NCBI GenBank assembly: GCA_029747585.1
Contig: JAPEVF010000025.1
Span: forward strand, 62,001 to 126,000
Reading direction: 5' to 3'
From: Pleurotus djamor
Lineage: Eukaryota > Basidiomycota > Agaricomycetes > Agaricales > Pleurotaceae
Length of the DNA stretch: 64,000 bases
In this document: positions 9,926-21,325 of the stretch, one piece after another
Numbering within the stretch: the stretch's first letter is position 1
How the letters are laid out: each line of letters begins with the position of its first letter
Notes under the pieces: model-generated
What the model saw: the letters and a program-made list of their open reading frames with translations, nothing else
Told to the model about the DNA's origin: nothing
Databases searched by the model: none
Position numbers and translations under genes: made by a program

Positions 9926-11046
9926 TCACTGCGCGACTAGCTCGATATTGGAGTCTATCTTAATCAACATCTGGGTGGTACGGCGTAACTTAAGATCCTG
10001 GATCTCGCAGCTCAACTGCAGCGGACAAGAGACAGGTGATCCAGGTCCAGCGTTGTCTTGATCTAGAGCAGGACGGGCGGTGGTGAGAGAAGGAAGCGGC
10101 GTATGCACGATTAATGTTTTAATGCGATGAGTCAACGGTATTGTCGATGGAGAAAGTTGGTGACGTTGGTTACTGCGAGGTACTGGTGCGTTCCCGAATT
10201 GAGGCAATTGACTGTTTGAAAAGGGTTCGAATGAATTGAAGGTGTCCATATGCCAAGTAGTGAAGATGATCAACGGTTTAAGCGTAGTATGGAGAGTTTC
10301 CAGCGCTGTTACGACGTTCTGGAAGGGGTGTGAAGCAGTGTTATGCGGGGGAGCGGCTGAGCCAGATGGGCGAAGTTGTTCCATGGTGAACCGATCGTTC
10401 CAGTAGAACGCACTAAGAGAGTCTATTGCAAGGACGCCGATTTCGGAGGAGGTTAGGTTTGAAACATGGTACTTCGGAATATGAAGAAGGGTTGCGGCAA
10501 GCTGCGCGGACGAAGTAGGTTTGAAGACATGAAGATTGCCTAGACATTGTCGGGCAAGATTATGTGCCCATTCGTTGATGGGGAGTCCTGTCCGTTCCCG
10601 GGGATCCGTGGCCAGTTTACTCGCTAAACGATTGACAAGAACTTCAAAAAGACGTGAAACATTGAATGTGCCGTCATTGTCGCACAGTATGGCGGATTTG
10701 CCACACCCGCCCAGGACATGGGCGTCGCAAGCAGGCGGAATGAGGCAGTTCGCCAGGACATGATAGATCAAGTGGGATTTTCCTGATGCCGATGGCCCTT
10801 TAACCTCGATGACATCCCCTGGCTTGGTGGAGAAGGGGAGCAGATTATGCAGGCTGGGATGCGAGACTGATGGCGGGGTGAGGACGGAAAAGTTTCACGG
10901 ACAAGAATAGAGCAGAAGTACCGAAGTCTGAGCGGAAAGATGCCAACAGCTGGAAGGAAGAAAACTGTGGTGAGTTTCATGTCTTTTTTTCTCTCCACAG
11001 AATGACATACACTTTGAAACGACTCTGAAGCGATTTCGTCGAGCAT
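9926..11046 (-). CDS. XRCC2: XRCC2-like RecA/Rad51-family protein
   Basis: XRCC2 is a Rad51 paralogue that supports homologous-recombination repair in the nucleus. The main exon runs from about 10866 to 9926. It holds the phrase GDVIEVKGPSASGKSHLIYH, whose GPSASGKS is a good Walker A loop. Further on, LAIDSLSAFYWNDR matches the Walker B region typical of XRCC2. The 5' end is less certain. A short first exon 11046-11013 (starting MLDEIASESF) joined by a 146-nt intron keeps frame and gives 324 residues, but other acceptors at 10850-10870 are possible. Length is somewhat above the roughly 280 residues of animal XRCC2. It shares a 191-bp divergent promoter with the coiled-coil gene on the right. 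Confidence 0.75.
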
Positions 11047-11237
11047 GTCGGAGGTCTAGTGGAAAGGGGAAAGGCCACTGTGCGCTTAGGGGCTCATGGT
11101 GACGATCAATCAAGTTCGCCTGGTGGCCGACTTGCCACCTGTTTTTCTGTCTCTGCCTGTTCGCCATTTGTTTTTCGTTTTTTCTATTTTTTCTCCTCTT
11201 TCCTCTCTTCCAATACGCTGTTCATATATTCTCTATT

Positions 11238-13627
11238 ATGACCTCCATTGCGTCAAGAACCAATGGCCCAAGCCGTCGCACTCCATCTTCCCCATCCCCC
11301 ACACCTCCATCGACTCTGACACGTGGCCCAACAGCCCGCGCAGCCGCTTCTTCACGACCTGCTTCTACTTTAGGCTCCCCCACGGCTCGTAGAGCTTCCT
11401 TGAAGGCATCTACATCCCCCATCCTCAATGGAGAAACCAAAGAGTCCCTCGCCTTGTCATTAAAACGAGAAACAGAACAGAAGGAAAAGGTATGTCTACA
11501 ATGCTATGATGTCCTAGTACGAGGGGATCTTGCTAACGCTGCCCCAAAGTTACTCGTTCAGCTACAGGATAAGGATACTGCTGTATCAGAACTAGGATCC
11601 CAAGTAGAGGAATTAACAGCAACCCTCGATGCTGCAAGAACTCGTGTCAATGAGTTCTATGCAGAACAGGCTCGTTCCGAAGCGGAACTCGCTAATCATA
11701 TGGAAGTCGCTGAGAAGCTTCGTTCACAAGTACGCGAGTTGGAGAAGGAGAAACGCGACATTCAACGACGCTATAACGAACAAGTACGTTCCGCCTATAG
11801 CACCCATTGGCAGCTCTATACTCAGACTATTTCCATAAGACGACCAGCTTCGAGGCAGAGCGTCAATCATTCTATGATAACGAGCAGCACTTGAAATCTC
11901 GGATACAATCCTTATCGCAGGCACGAAAGCGTCCTGAACCTGAGCCTGAGCCTGAACCCGAGCCCTTCGAGCCCATCACCGATGAGGAGGACTCACCACG
12001 GTTTCCCAAAGACGTGGAGACTAAGCAGGACTTGAATGACCCGGAAACGGAACCCGCAGAAATGACTTCCTTGAAGTTGGAGCTCTCGACACTCTCAACT
12101 TCGTACACTTCCCTCCAAAGCACTCTGGTGCTCCTGCAATCTCAACTCGTTGATCTGAAACGCGTCAATAACGAATTGCAAGAAGAGAATGAGAGCTTTA
12201 TGATCCTTCTTCGGGAAAAGACCCTCAGTGGTCAATTTGACGTCATGCGGCAGGTCGGAGGCACGTCTTCAAGTAGTGTGGATGACGACTATGATGATCT
12301 GGACAATGATAACGGAAGCCTACGTAGCATTGGGCGCAATACTCTCGATCGTGTGGAAGAACGACCAGAGGACGACTTGGAAGACGTATTGGATGATCAC
12401 TCAGCTCATCATACTGGCCGTTCGGGTCGTAGACAGGCAGGCTCCTCTCCTACCCGACAGCCACGCGGTGAATCCCTTGCCGATCTGCCCATTACAGGAC
12501 CTGGTCTTGACCTCGCTGCTGAATTGGGTCGCGCCGAGAACAAAGACATACTCGAAGGCAACCAACTCGATGATTCTCGCGGTCTCGGGAAGGGCAAACG
12601 TTCTAAGAAGGGCTCCGACAGAAAGGTATCTGGAGAGAGCGCCATCGGATTATCTTCTAGCGAGGTCGAAACTCTTCGTACCGAAGTCAAGTCCCTCAAA
12701 GACGCCAACAAAGCGCTGTCTCTCTACGCATCCAAGATCATTGACCGCATCGTCGCCCAAGGCGGTTTCGAACGCGTCCTCGCAGTCGATTATGATGATA
12801 CTACACCTACACCAGTCGCCACCGTACCAAAGGTTACCCCAGTTTCGACTCCACAACTGCCTCCCGTGTCGAAGCCCCGCCCACAATCATTGCTCGTTGG
12901 ACGTTCTACATCCAACCCTGATTCCTCATCGTCTGCTTCGGGATCCCCTGCATTCCCCCATGTCCCCAAACTTGATACCACAACGGCCAACACGACAGCG
13001 AAGGCACAGCGTCGGTCCATGTCCTTTGACTGGAAAACATTTAGTCTGTTCGCACCCGAGAAGAAGCCCGAGAACCCTGCGTTGAGACCCCTCACGCTCA
13101 AGCCCGGATCGAGCCCCGTGACCGCAAGAAAGCTTGATACACACGAAGACGAGGAGGATCGGAAAGAACGGGAGCGGCTCAATGCAACAATGAAGCTAAT
13201 GGGTATCCAGCCCTCGCCATCCCCAGTTGTTCCACCTAGTCCTGCTGTTCCGCCCGTATCCACCCCAAACGCCTCTAGCTCCACTCCCAACCGTCGATTC
13301 TCTTTCTTCGGCTTTTCCAAGCCCACAGATAACCCTGAAACCTCGTCTATGAAGTCCACCTCATCTCAAGGGCAGACATCTATTGGTCTTGGTCTCGGTG
13401 GCGCCGACCTTACCAAAGAGGCTCTGGAGCAAGCTGAAGCGGAGAATACCTTGGCAGCATTGGACGCCCATGAAAGGCAACTGAGTGCAGACATTGCTCG
13501 TGGTGGAAGCAGCGGCTTCACGGAGATTGCACCCCGGAGTAGCAGAAGGAGCAGAAGAAGCGCTGGAGGGAGTGGCAGCGGCAGTACGGTATGGAGTGCT
13601 GGAAATGAGCACGAAGACGGGGAGTAA
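11238..13627 (+). CDS. Conserved coiled-coil, Ser/Pro-rich protein of unknown function
   Basis: Exons 11238-11489, 11550-11783 and 11840-13627 give 757 residues. Order of parts: a low-complexity Ser/Thr/Pro/Arg N-terminus (about 1-70); a long coiled coil (about 75-165); an acidic linker with a Pro-Glu repeat (encoded at 11934-11966); a second coiled coil with NNELQEENESFMILLREKTL; an acidic, disordered middle; and a third helical piece (EVETLRTEVKSLKDANKALSLYASKIIDRI). A Ser/Pro-rich tail follows. The ESFMILLREKT and LYASKIIDRI segments resemble blocks conserved in large uncharacterised fungal coiled-coil proteins; I cannot name a function. A cytoskeletal or trafficking scaffold is possible. 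Intron 1 is 60 nt and stop-free, so its retention would add 20 residues. Confidence 0.8.
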
Positions 13628-14346
13628 CCTTGAGTTGTTCACCCCATTTTGCATTGTTTGTAACATCTTTATACCCGTTCATATATGCATGTACACGCTA
13701 ATGTTCAACTTATGTCCAAGATACGATGACTTTTTGGTCAATGGTGCTACAAGATTCACAAGGACCCTAGGAGGGACGCCTTCATATTTTTAGCATCTAG
13801 TAATAATGCAGCTAATTAGGTTGTCGCTGCCGTCATGTTTGGCTGTTACATCCGCGTCGCATGGGATTCGAAACCTATGCCCAGTCTATGCGCTTAGCTT
13901 CCGTGGACGCCTTGGAAGACACAAACCCAAAAAGGAGGCAGTCTGCTAGGTTGTTGAACCCACGGCGCCTAATAAACCCTATCAACGCTCAACGTCAACA
14001 CTCGATTTACTTCCAAGATCCATCGATCACCGTCCAACAGTCACCAGCCTGTTGCCCATGCTGATGCACCTAGGCCGTTCAATGACCTTTCACACCCGGG
14101 GTCCATCTCCGGCTCTCCCATCGTTTCTGCAGAAGCTGGAGACCCACGCTCCAGAGTGGGCTTGTTGGTTCCCCGTGTCAGTATCGACGGGCGTGAGATG
14201 GATTCTGGTCAGTCGTTCCCATCGAAGCATTTATTCGGTCCATTGACTCATCTTTATGATGTATTCGGCCTTCAACTCGCCGCTCAGTTCTCGCCGCTAT
14301 AAAGACATGGAGAGTAATTGGAACTCTCAACAATAACCATTCAAAG
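13628..14346. other. Intergenic region with a possible decayed small reading frame
   Basis: The left part is the AT-rich 3' flank of the coiled-coil gene. From 13861 an open frame of 67 codons starts with ATG. Near 14030-14050 a different frame takes over and stays open for about 80 codons to a stop at 14301 (with SRVGLLVPRVSIDGREMDS and LFGPLTHLYDVFG). The two look like one reading frame broken by a shift or a missed intron. I recognise no family. The right end carries the P450 TATA box. Confidence 0.25.
14298..14303 (+). promoter_or_regulatory. TATA box of the P450 gene
   Basis: TATAAA lies 49 bp before the ATG at 14347, in a short A-rich leader. No competing TATA sequence is nearby. Confidence 0.55.
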
Positions 14347-16575
14347 ATGGACGGTGTCAGTGTTCTGACGTTGATATCAATTGGGCTCGTCGCCGTCTTC
14401 TTCTATCAGCAAAGGCGTAATTTCGTCATCTCCAAACTGAGAGGTCCACCTTCCGCTTCGTGGCTGCTCGGTACGTGTAACCGTTGAGGATAGAGGAGTC
14501 TTCTAACATAATCATACACTTAGGCCATGACTTTGAAATGCGCAATCAAGCCGAGGTCGGTGACCTTGATTTCGCTTGGGTGCGCGAGTTTGGTCCAACG
14601 TTCTCGGTGAAATCTTGCTGGGGTGTCAGTATTTTCAATTTCGTCCTCAGACTCTTTCGCATTGTTGATGGCCTGCCCACCTCCAGCGCACAAATGTAAT
14701 GACCGCTGATCCGAGAGCGTTGCAACATATTTTCCATGCCTCTGGATATCGGTATCCCAAGCGGCCGGATATCAACCAATCTGTCCGAAATATATCTGGG
14801 CGAGGTATTATATGGGCGTCAGGAGATGCTCATCAGCGTCATAGGAAGGTCATGAACCCAGCTTTCACGGCCCAGCAATTGAGGGGCTTTCTTCCACTTT
14901 TCCAGCGAACCGCTTCTCATGTAAATTTCCCTGCGGCTCATCCAAGCTTCTGCTGACGATGTTGATATCAGTTAACCCAGAAATGGAAAGACCAGATACA
15001 GGCGAAAGACTCCAAGTTCAATGTGTCGCGTTGGCTTGCGCGGGCAACCTTGGACGCGATCGGAGAAGGTCAGAATTCACTTACTCTTGTTCCGTGCTCA
15101 CTATTGATTACCATTCTGAAGCTGCCTTTGACTTTAACTTCGAGGCAATCGACAATGGCAACGGAGAGCTCACTAAGTCCTTCGACAACCTGTTGTAAGT
15201 TTACGCATTTCAGGAACTTTGTTCGATATCCGTTGACGGTTTGATGCACAGTGCCGATTCAGTCCTCCATCCCCCTCGCTGGGATGTCCTCTTCAAAGCT
15301 TTGTGGCGATATATCCCGACCCCAATATTGCAGCTTGTCGAATATATTCCAACCAAGGAATATCGTCGATTCAAGAATTTCAAGAAGCTCGTCAAACGTG
15401 TCGCAAAGGAACTAATTGACGAGAAAGCACATATCGAAGTACCAGCGGAGACATCAAGGGATGTCATGAGCGTCCTAGGTATGTGTCCGGAGTGCTACGT
15501 GAAGTAAGGGCTTGAGCGCATCGACAATTAGTCAAAGCCAACGTTTCTGAGGATCCTAAACGCCAATTAGACGAAGACGAAATATTGTCTCAGATGGCGT
15601 GCGTACCNTTTTTTATTTACTGTTCGTGCTACTCTAGAACATCCACTCATCCTGTTGAAAAGTACAATTATGCTGGCCGGACACGAGACAACTGCTTCAA
15701 CGCTCACTTGGCTTTTATATGAACTCTGTAGACACCCAGAAGATCAGAAGGAACTCAGAGACGAAATTCGCCAGCTACGGCAGACGTTACCTCTGGGAGC
15801 GGAATTCACAATTGCAAACTTCGAAAGTTTGACATTCACAAACGCTGTTCTCAAGGTAAAACTGCGTGAAGCTATGGCGAACTCTCACTGACGGCCTTTA
15901 AAATGAACAGGAGATCCTACGCATTCACCCCATCGTACCGGCATTAGTGCGAACGGCAGCGTTTGATGACGTTTTGCCTTTGTCCATCCCCATCGTGACA
16001 AAGGGTGGGGATATTGTCACAGAAATTCCCGTTAAGAAAGGCACAGACATTGTTGTATCCATTTGCGCCTACAATCGCCTCCCAGAGGTCTGGGGCCCCG
16101 ACGCCGACCAATGGAATCCTCGTCGCTTCCTAGAGAAACCGACAGATAAACAAACTTCTGTCGGGGTGTTTGCCAATTTGTGAGTATCTTCAGATAGCTA
16201 TGCTTTAACTCAGCTCATCGAGTGCATGGTCATTTAGAATGACCTTCTGTGAGGCCTAGTTTCAGTCAGGTCTTCGAGAATTATACTGATTCCTTGGAAT
16301 GCTTGACAGCTGCGGGTATTCGAGGGTGTATCGGATGGAGATTCGCGTGAGTCTCCTGTTTGCACAAATTCTTGAGTCTGATCTTGAAGATTCCTGATAG
16401 TCTCATTGAGCTGCAAGCTCTCCTCGTTGAGATGATCGAAAACTTCGAGTTTAGTTTGCCTAGAGATGTAGAGATCATGAGGTTACCAGCGGGTATCATG
16501 ATCCCCATGGTCAAGGGAAGAATGCATGAAGGAACGCAAATGCCTCTCAACCTGACCTTAGTCGAAGAGCAATGA
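14347..16575 (+). CDS. Cytochrome P450 monooxygenase (microsomal, CYP family unassigned)
   Basis: A haem-thiolate monooxygenase of the ER membrane. Twelve exons with exact phase agreement give 535 residues: 14347-14470, 14524-14624, 14687-14920, 14972-15068, 15122-15194, 15252-15478, 15532-15598, 15663-15855, 15911-16179, 16238-16248, 16310-16346 and 16401-16575. The N-terminus is a hydrophobic anchor, then a basic and proline hinge (LRGPPSASW). Landmarks: C helix HQRHRKVMNPAF, I helix MLAGHETTAST with the acid-alcohol pair, K helix EILR, PERF-like WNPRRF, and the haem loop FSAGIRGCIG with the cysteine ligand, reconstructed across two introns. An N at 15608 lies inside an intron and is harmless. 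No biosynthetic core enzyme is adjacent, so a secondary-metabolite role is not supported. Substrate unknown. Confidence 0.92.
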
Positions 16576-16636
16576 ACATTCGAAGGCTTGGCTACGCCGG
16601 GCGCTATCATCCACAATATTGAGTAGACGTGATGTA

Positions 16637-17450
16637 TTAAGCGGCAGTGGTAGATGGATGTTTTAGTAACGAATTCGACGCGTGTATACGGATTGTCTGG
16701 AATGGATTTGCGACGAACTCCGGCGTCGAACGGATGAGTGGCTGGCGTAGCTTTTCTACCTCCCTGTTACAACAATGCACTCTTGTTAGATAGAGCAATG
16801 CGCAGGCATGACAATGCACTACACCGTACAATGCACGTTTCCGTTGGGATTTTGACTTCGGCGCAGGCTTTCCTTGGCCAATTTGACCAGGACGTGGAGT
16901 CGGCTGGGAAGGGCCGTTCGCTTGGGAAGTGTCTTCTGGTTGTTCGACTAGGGCTAATGCAGCTTGCATGGACGAGAGTCCTCCAGCGACTTGCTCCTTC
17001 GCCTTGCGCTTGATCCTGCGATTGTGGGATTTCGAGTAAGGGGTTTGGGATGATTCAAGGCCTGATCCTTGCATTCAGATGGTAAACTGGCGAGCAATAA
17101 GGTGGTGCGTACGTTGTAAAAAGGCATCGTGCTTCAAACGCTCTTTCTTTTTCTTTTTCAGCGGTATCGTAGCACTGGAATCATTGATTTCCCCAAGAAT
17201 CTCGTTGGCCTAGATGCGTATGTTAGCTTCTGGTACTCTGAGTCAAGCAAAGCCGCAAGGATGATTTGCATACAGAGAGTTCAGTAGCAACACCAGGTTG
17301 AACGAGTTCTGTTCGCCCATCAGCAACAAATTGTCGTTTCGTCAGCTTCACTGAAGGTGAGTGAGCAGATGATCGTTGTCTTCTTTCTTTTGGCTATGGA
17401 TTGGCGTAAGCACTGACGCGACCGTGTATNGGGGGGATGTATAGTACCAT
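16637..17450 (-). CDS. SLX9: Ribosome biogenesis protein SLX9
   Basis: SLX9 takes part in 40S/pre-rRNA maturation and pre-ribosome export in the nucleolus. Five exons on the minus strand (17450-17448, 17393-17274, 17209-17113, 17067-16830, 16763-16637) add to 585 nt, an exact 194-residue frame. Family landmarks are PSVKLTKRQFVADG near the start, LKKKKKERLKHDAFLQR in the middle, SQTPYSKSHNRRIKRKAKEQ with VAGGL, and the end SQRKRAL-EVEKLRQPLI followed by NPFQTIRIHASN. In this model the first coding exon is only the ATG; the frame, the splice signals and the resulting MPKERR start all fit, but a cDNA is needed for the 5' end. The N at 17430 falls inside the first intron. Converges on the P450 (61 bp apart). 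Confidence 0.85.
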
Positions 17451-17583
17451 CGTATAAACAGCCTCTTGAGATAAATTGATGTCCACTCCTCTGTTTATGG
17501 TAATGCTAACAGAACGTGAATAGGAGCGAGTTGGTCGATGCGTGCATGTTATTACGACAAAAAATCTACTAATACTAAGATAT

Positions 17584-19313
17584 CTATTCTCTATGACTAT
17601 CAGGTAGCAGCTCAACCTCCTCTGGTACTAGTGAACGTGAGCGTGAACGCCGCCGTGTGTGAGTAGTAGTACTAACGACATCTGCCTGCGACTCTTCCTC
17701 CGAGCCCGCATTTTCCGGACCTTCAACACCAATCACAATAAACCCTACGACCACAAGAATTGCACCAGCAATGACTTGGAGATGTGAAGGTTTCTTCAAG
17801 AAAAAGTCGCCTATCACTGCAAGTGGGATGGTGAGACTCAGCCCGACTGTGACCACTAGCGGAGTTGTTTTGAGCATCGCTAGGACGTAGATGTAGTCGC
17901 TGGACCAAGTGATAAACATCTAACCTCGAAAGGTAAGCACTACTTTCTGCATCTAGACAGGAAAAGAGAGACTGACATTCAACAAGATGCCGATGATGAC
18001 TGTCCGCCCATGAGGAAGCTCAAACGGCTCAAGGCCAACAAAGTGCAAGAGGACTGCGATGGGCCAGAAGCCCAGTATATTGAAGAGGCCCACGAAGCCG
18101 AAGAACAGCTGCATGTCGATCCGAGACTCATTTTTGATTCGAACTTTGAGGACGATCACATATACCGCGTAGAGGAGGGCAGAGAAGAGTGCAAGTGCAT
18201 CGCCTAGGATAGGTCGAGGTGCCAAAGGAGCATTGACAAGAGACGCGGTGGTTGATAAGGTACGTCGGGCGAGGTCAGGTGAGGTTGTGGCAGAGGAATC
18301 CGACAAGGAGACTAAGGTGACTCCAATGAAGCTATTGATTTATTTAAGTCAATCTCCCGAAGATGGCGCATTTTTGGGAACTTCGTACCTCAGTACAACC
18401 GCTGAAATCTAAAAGTAGTTGTACAATCAACATTCTGGCAACCGTGGAAGCTTGGGGGACATACCTTTGCAATAGTGAGTTTCTCGATGCGAAACAGCCT
18501 ACCAATGCCCAAGGTAAAGAAGCCTGCGTTCAATTAAACTTTGACTCGTGTCCAGCGTCAACTGCATGGGACGACACGTACCACTCATGCTGGATAGAAT
18601 CGTCGCGCTCGCAACGCTGGTATACTGCAGACCGACATTGAGTGCCCAATTGGCAGCGAACCAAAGTAGGCAAAAAGCTGCCGCGAGCCGGATAGTTTCC
18701 TGTACCGTCAACGGGGAATGATCATCGGTCTTGTGCTCATTATGTGAGGGTGTAGAGCCAGGAGCGTTCCCCGGTTCTCTCTGGCTCGCATCAGTTGCAA
18801 GGACTTCGTAACCAGATCTATGCCGAGTCACGTCAATCAGTAAACGTCACCCAACAAGGTCAAGCGCAGTGATGGTGGTACGTACGATCCTGGGCGGTCT
18901 CTTGGGGAAGCATAGAGTCGATATAGAGATGGAATAAGGTATAGAACAAAGGCACTGGTATTCAGATAGGTGACACTAGAAGTTGGACGATCAAGACCGC
19001 GAATGATATTGAGTCATACTTCGGATGACGCACAGGAAAGGTTTATCGTATCCCTCCTCGAATAGGTCCTACGTTACAGCGACAGCGATAAGTTGACGAG
19101 AATAACGGCACGGGTACCACCCACCTGAGTGATAAAGTTCGACGACGTCCATAAGAATACAACAAGCAGCAGCAAGGCAATCCCGAGAAGGTAGTCCTGC
19201 CTCTTCAATTCGGTAGCTTTGGGCTCGGCTTCAGCAGTTGTTAATGTCGGCTCCATCGCGATATTCGTGCCGCCTACAACGTCGTAGTTGAGGGGGTTGT
19301 CGTCAGACGGCAT
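17584..19313 (-). CDS. SLC35F-type (DMT superfamily) membrane transporter
   Basis: A multi-exon gene for a roughly ten-helix integral membrane protein of the drug/metabolite transporter superfamily, closest in layout to SLC35F5 and yeast YML018C/THI74 (vacuolar or Golgi). Signature pieces, in order on the minus strand: LLGIALLLLVVFLWTSSNFI, the loop DLFEEGYDKPFLVTYLNTSA, NVGLQYTSVASATILSSMS, GFFTLGIGRLFRIEKLTIAK, SFIGVTLVSLSDSS, and MLKTTPLVVTVGLSLTIPLA. Introns are about 50-70 nt with normal GT-AG ends. The N-terminal 40 residues and the Arg/Ser-rich tail are cytosolic-looking. The substrate is not evident; thiamine or nucleotide-sugar transport is known elsewhere in the broader family but is not implied here. 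Confidence 0.85.
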
Positions 19314-19726
19314 ACAACATTATTTGAGTTCAGATTAAGGTGCTTCAAGGTAACTGCTTGCTCGGACGAAAAGGGCGTGTGACCGAAGCACGTCAACGGA
19401 CCAATCAGAATCGTAGTTATGATAACGGATGACTACGATGGCGCAGCGATAGAAAGGAACGTGAGTTTGTAGATATCAACGATGTCTACCAAGGTCGGGG
19501 GATGCTCGATATTGTACAAAGCTTAGCAATACAAGCGATACGTAGAGCGATAAAGATAGCAAACATGGTCCCAGGATATGTACAATGCTATCCTAAAACG
19601 CGTAAACGTACTGCATGGACGAGAGAGGGGATATGTGAGAAAGGCCAATAATGATAAATAATTTGCGCGGTGAGTAGGATAAGGTGGGGGTATCGCCGGG
19701 GGGAGAGGTTGAATGACAGATGAGTC
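19314..19726. other. Intergenic spacer between two minus-strand genes
   Basis: This 413-bp stretch should hold the transporter promoter (right-to-left) and the 3' UTR of the SRF1-like gene. No supported reading frame, repeat or RNA gene was seen. Confidence 0.5.
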
Positions 19727-21206
19727 CTAAACAGGGTGGGGTGGTGCAGGTGCATGATACTTAATCTTCTCAAAAATCCGATATAAGCTGATGATGAGGT
19801 TGGTGCAATACATAATTAACCCGACTCCAACGAGACAAATGAGCGAGAGCTGGTCGCGGCATATTTGCTTCGCTACGCCGCTGGCGACGACATCGTCGAG
19901 AGGATCCAATGGAGCCGGGCGTGGTAGTTCGCTGTACCAGGATATATGGGAAGGTGATGCACAGGGGATGAGGGAAGTGAAGAAATTGTCAAATGCGAGG
20001 GAGAGGGCAGCGGACCAGGCGCAGATAAAGGCGACCTCGGAGAGAGTATGAGCGAGTTTGCCGGATGTCCGCCATAGACCGAGAGGTCGACCAAAGTATT
20101 CGAGCTGTAAGAGAGGTAGTGAGGCGGAATTGCCGGACATTCAGGTCATTCAAACTCACGTAAATGGCAGCCATCACATGAACGAGCGTCAGTGGGGCGA
20201 ATATGATGACCAGAGTCCTGAAGCAAATTGAGAAAGACTGGGCCCGCAAGATCCGGAGGAATAACGTACGGAGAACTACCGACTGCGCCCATGACGTGCC
20301 ATCGTTGCTCGACTCGCCTGATGTGGAGGGCTACACCGAGAGCAGCTGCGGTTAGAGAGATATTAATGAAACGGAACAACTGTGCAGAGCCGAAGTCAGG
20401 TGGAACCAATTTTGTAAGTAGAGAGAGGCAAATACCAAAGGAACGTAGACATTGGTGAGGATGAAACGGCGAATTTGCTTCTTTCGCCGCTGCCAGTTTG
20501 TAAGATATTTATTCCTGTCATCAGACTGCCTATCGGTGGACATGACGTAGTCGGGGGTGCCGGATGGGCCGGCGGGTGACTGGCCACCCCACGGCGGGTC
20601 CCAAGGTGGGGTTTTGTTGTTGGCGAAAGGCGGCATTGGAGGAGGCATACCCCAGTTCTGCCCAGGACTGTACGGATCATTGGCTGAATCTGGTTCTGCT
20701 TCCTTCTCTCGATCTCGCGCCGCTCCTTGTCCTTGCGCAGAGATGACGATGCCGCCTCACGGATTGCTGACGTCGGTAGCCAGGAGATGGATCTGTCGAC
20801 GATGCTCTTTCTCTCCAACTTTGCGGCGGGATTGAGTAAGTCTGCCTGCGTCATCTCCCGCGGGCGAGGCAGAGTGAAAGCCCACCAGCGAGAGGCTGCG
20901 GCGGTAGATGATCCAGGGTAAGACGAGGACTGGAGAGAGACAACATCTGAGGGACGGGTTTCTGTGGTAGGGTGGTTGCTGTCTGTGACGGAAGAAGGTT
21001 CTTTGGGAGATGGAGGCTCGTCCCTTGCCCAAGCTGCATAATAAAAGGGTAAGTAGCCTGCTAGTCGAGTGACACGAGTACGACGCACGAGGAGAGGTGA
21101 TGACGGTGGAGATTGGCGGCGGCGGGGGAGGCCTGAGGGCGTTGCTCCTAACGCTGGCCGACTTGTTCAGACTCGCATTTGAGCGAGACGAGGATGGCTG
21201 ATTCAT
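19727..21206 (-). CDS. Fungal four-helix membrane protein, SRF1-like
   Basis: The N-terminal half (21206 down to about 20460) is Ser/Pro-rich and disordered. Its exons join best through a 56-nt intron starting GTGCGT and a roughly 65-nt stop-free intron starting GTGAGG near 20770. The conserved half has membrane segments LFRFINISLTAAALGVAL, TLVIIFAPLTLVHVMAAIY, HTLSEVAFICAWSAALSLAF and LICLVGVGLIMYCTNLIISL, with the motif EYFGRPLGLWRTSGKL between the second and third. This resembles fungal proteins annotated as SRF1, a regulator of phospholipase D, and other uncharacterised integral membrane proteins. The SRF1 assignment is tentative. Its start is 119 bp from the start of the NIP30-domain gene, in a shared divergent promoter. 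Confidence 0.65.
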
Positions 21207-21325
21207 GCACCGAGGTCAGTCAAGCACACGACTCTTAACTGCCCTTGTTCAGTGTCATCGCCCAAACTTTAGGAGTAAAAACCCAGCCTCATCTACTTCG
21301 GCATTTGCCGTCCCCTAGCTCCTTC

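Noticed and set aside
12790..13359. 189-codon minus-strand frame opposite the coiled-coil gene
   Set aside because: Shadow of the Ser/Pro-rich plus-strand exon; the Gly/Val/Ser-rich translation is what such antisense reading gives.
7591..19313. Possible secondary-metabolite cluster: adenylation enzyme, P450 and transporter within 12 kb
   Set aside because: No carrier, synthase, terpene cyclase or tailoring partner is present, and XRCC2, a coiled-coil gene and SLX9 lie between. The transporter is of a housekeeping type.
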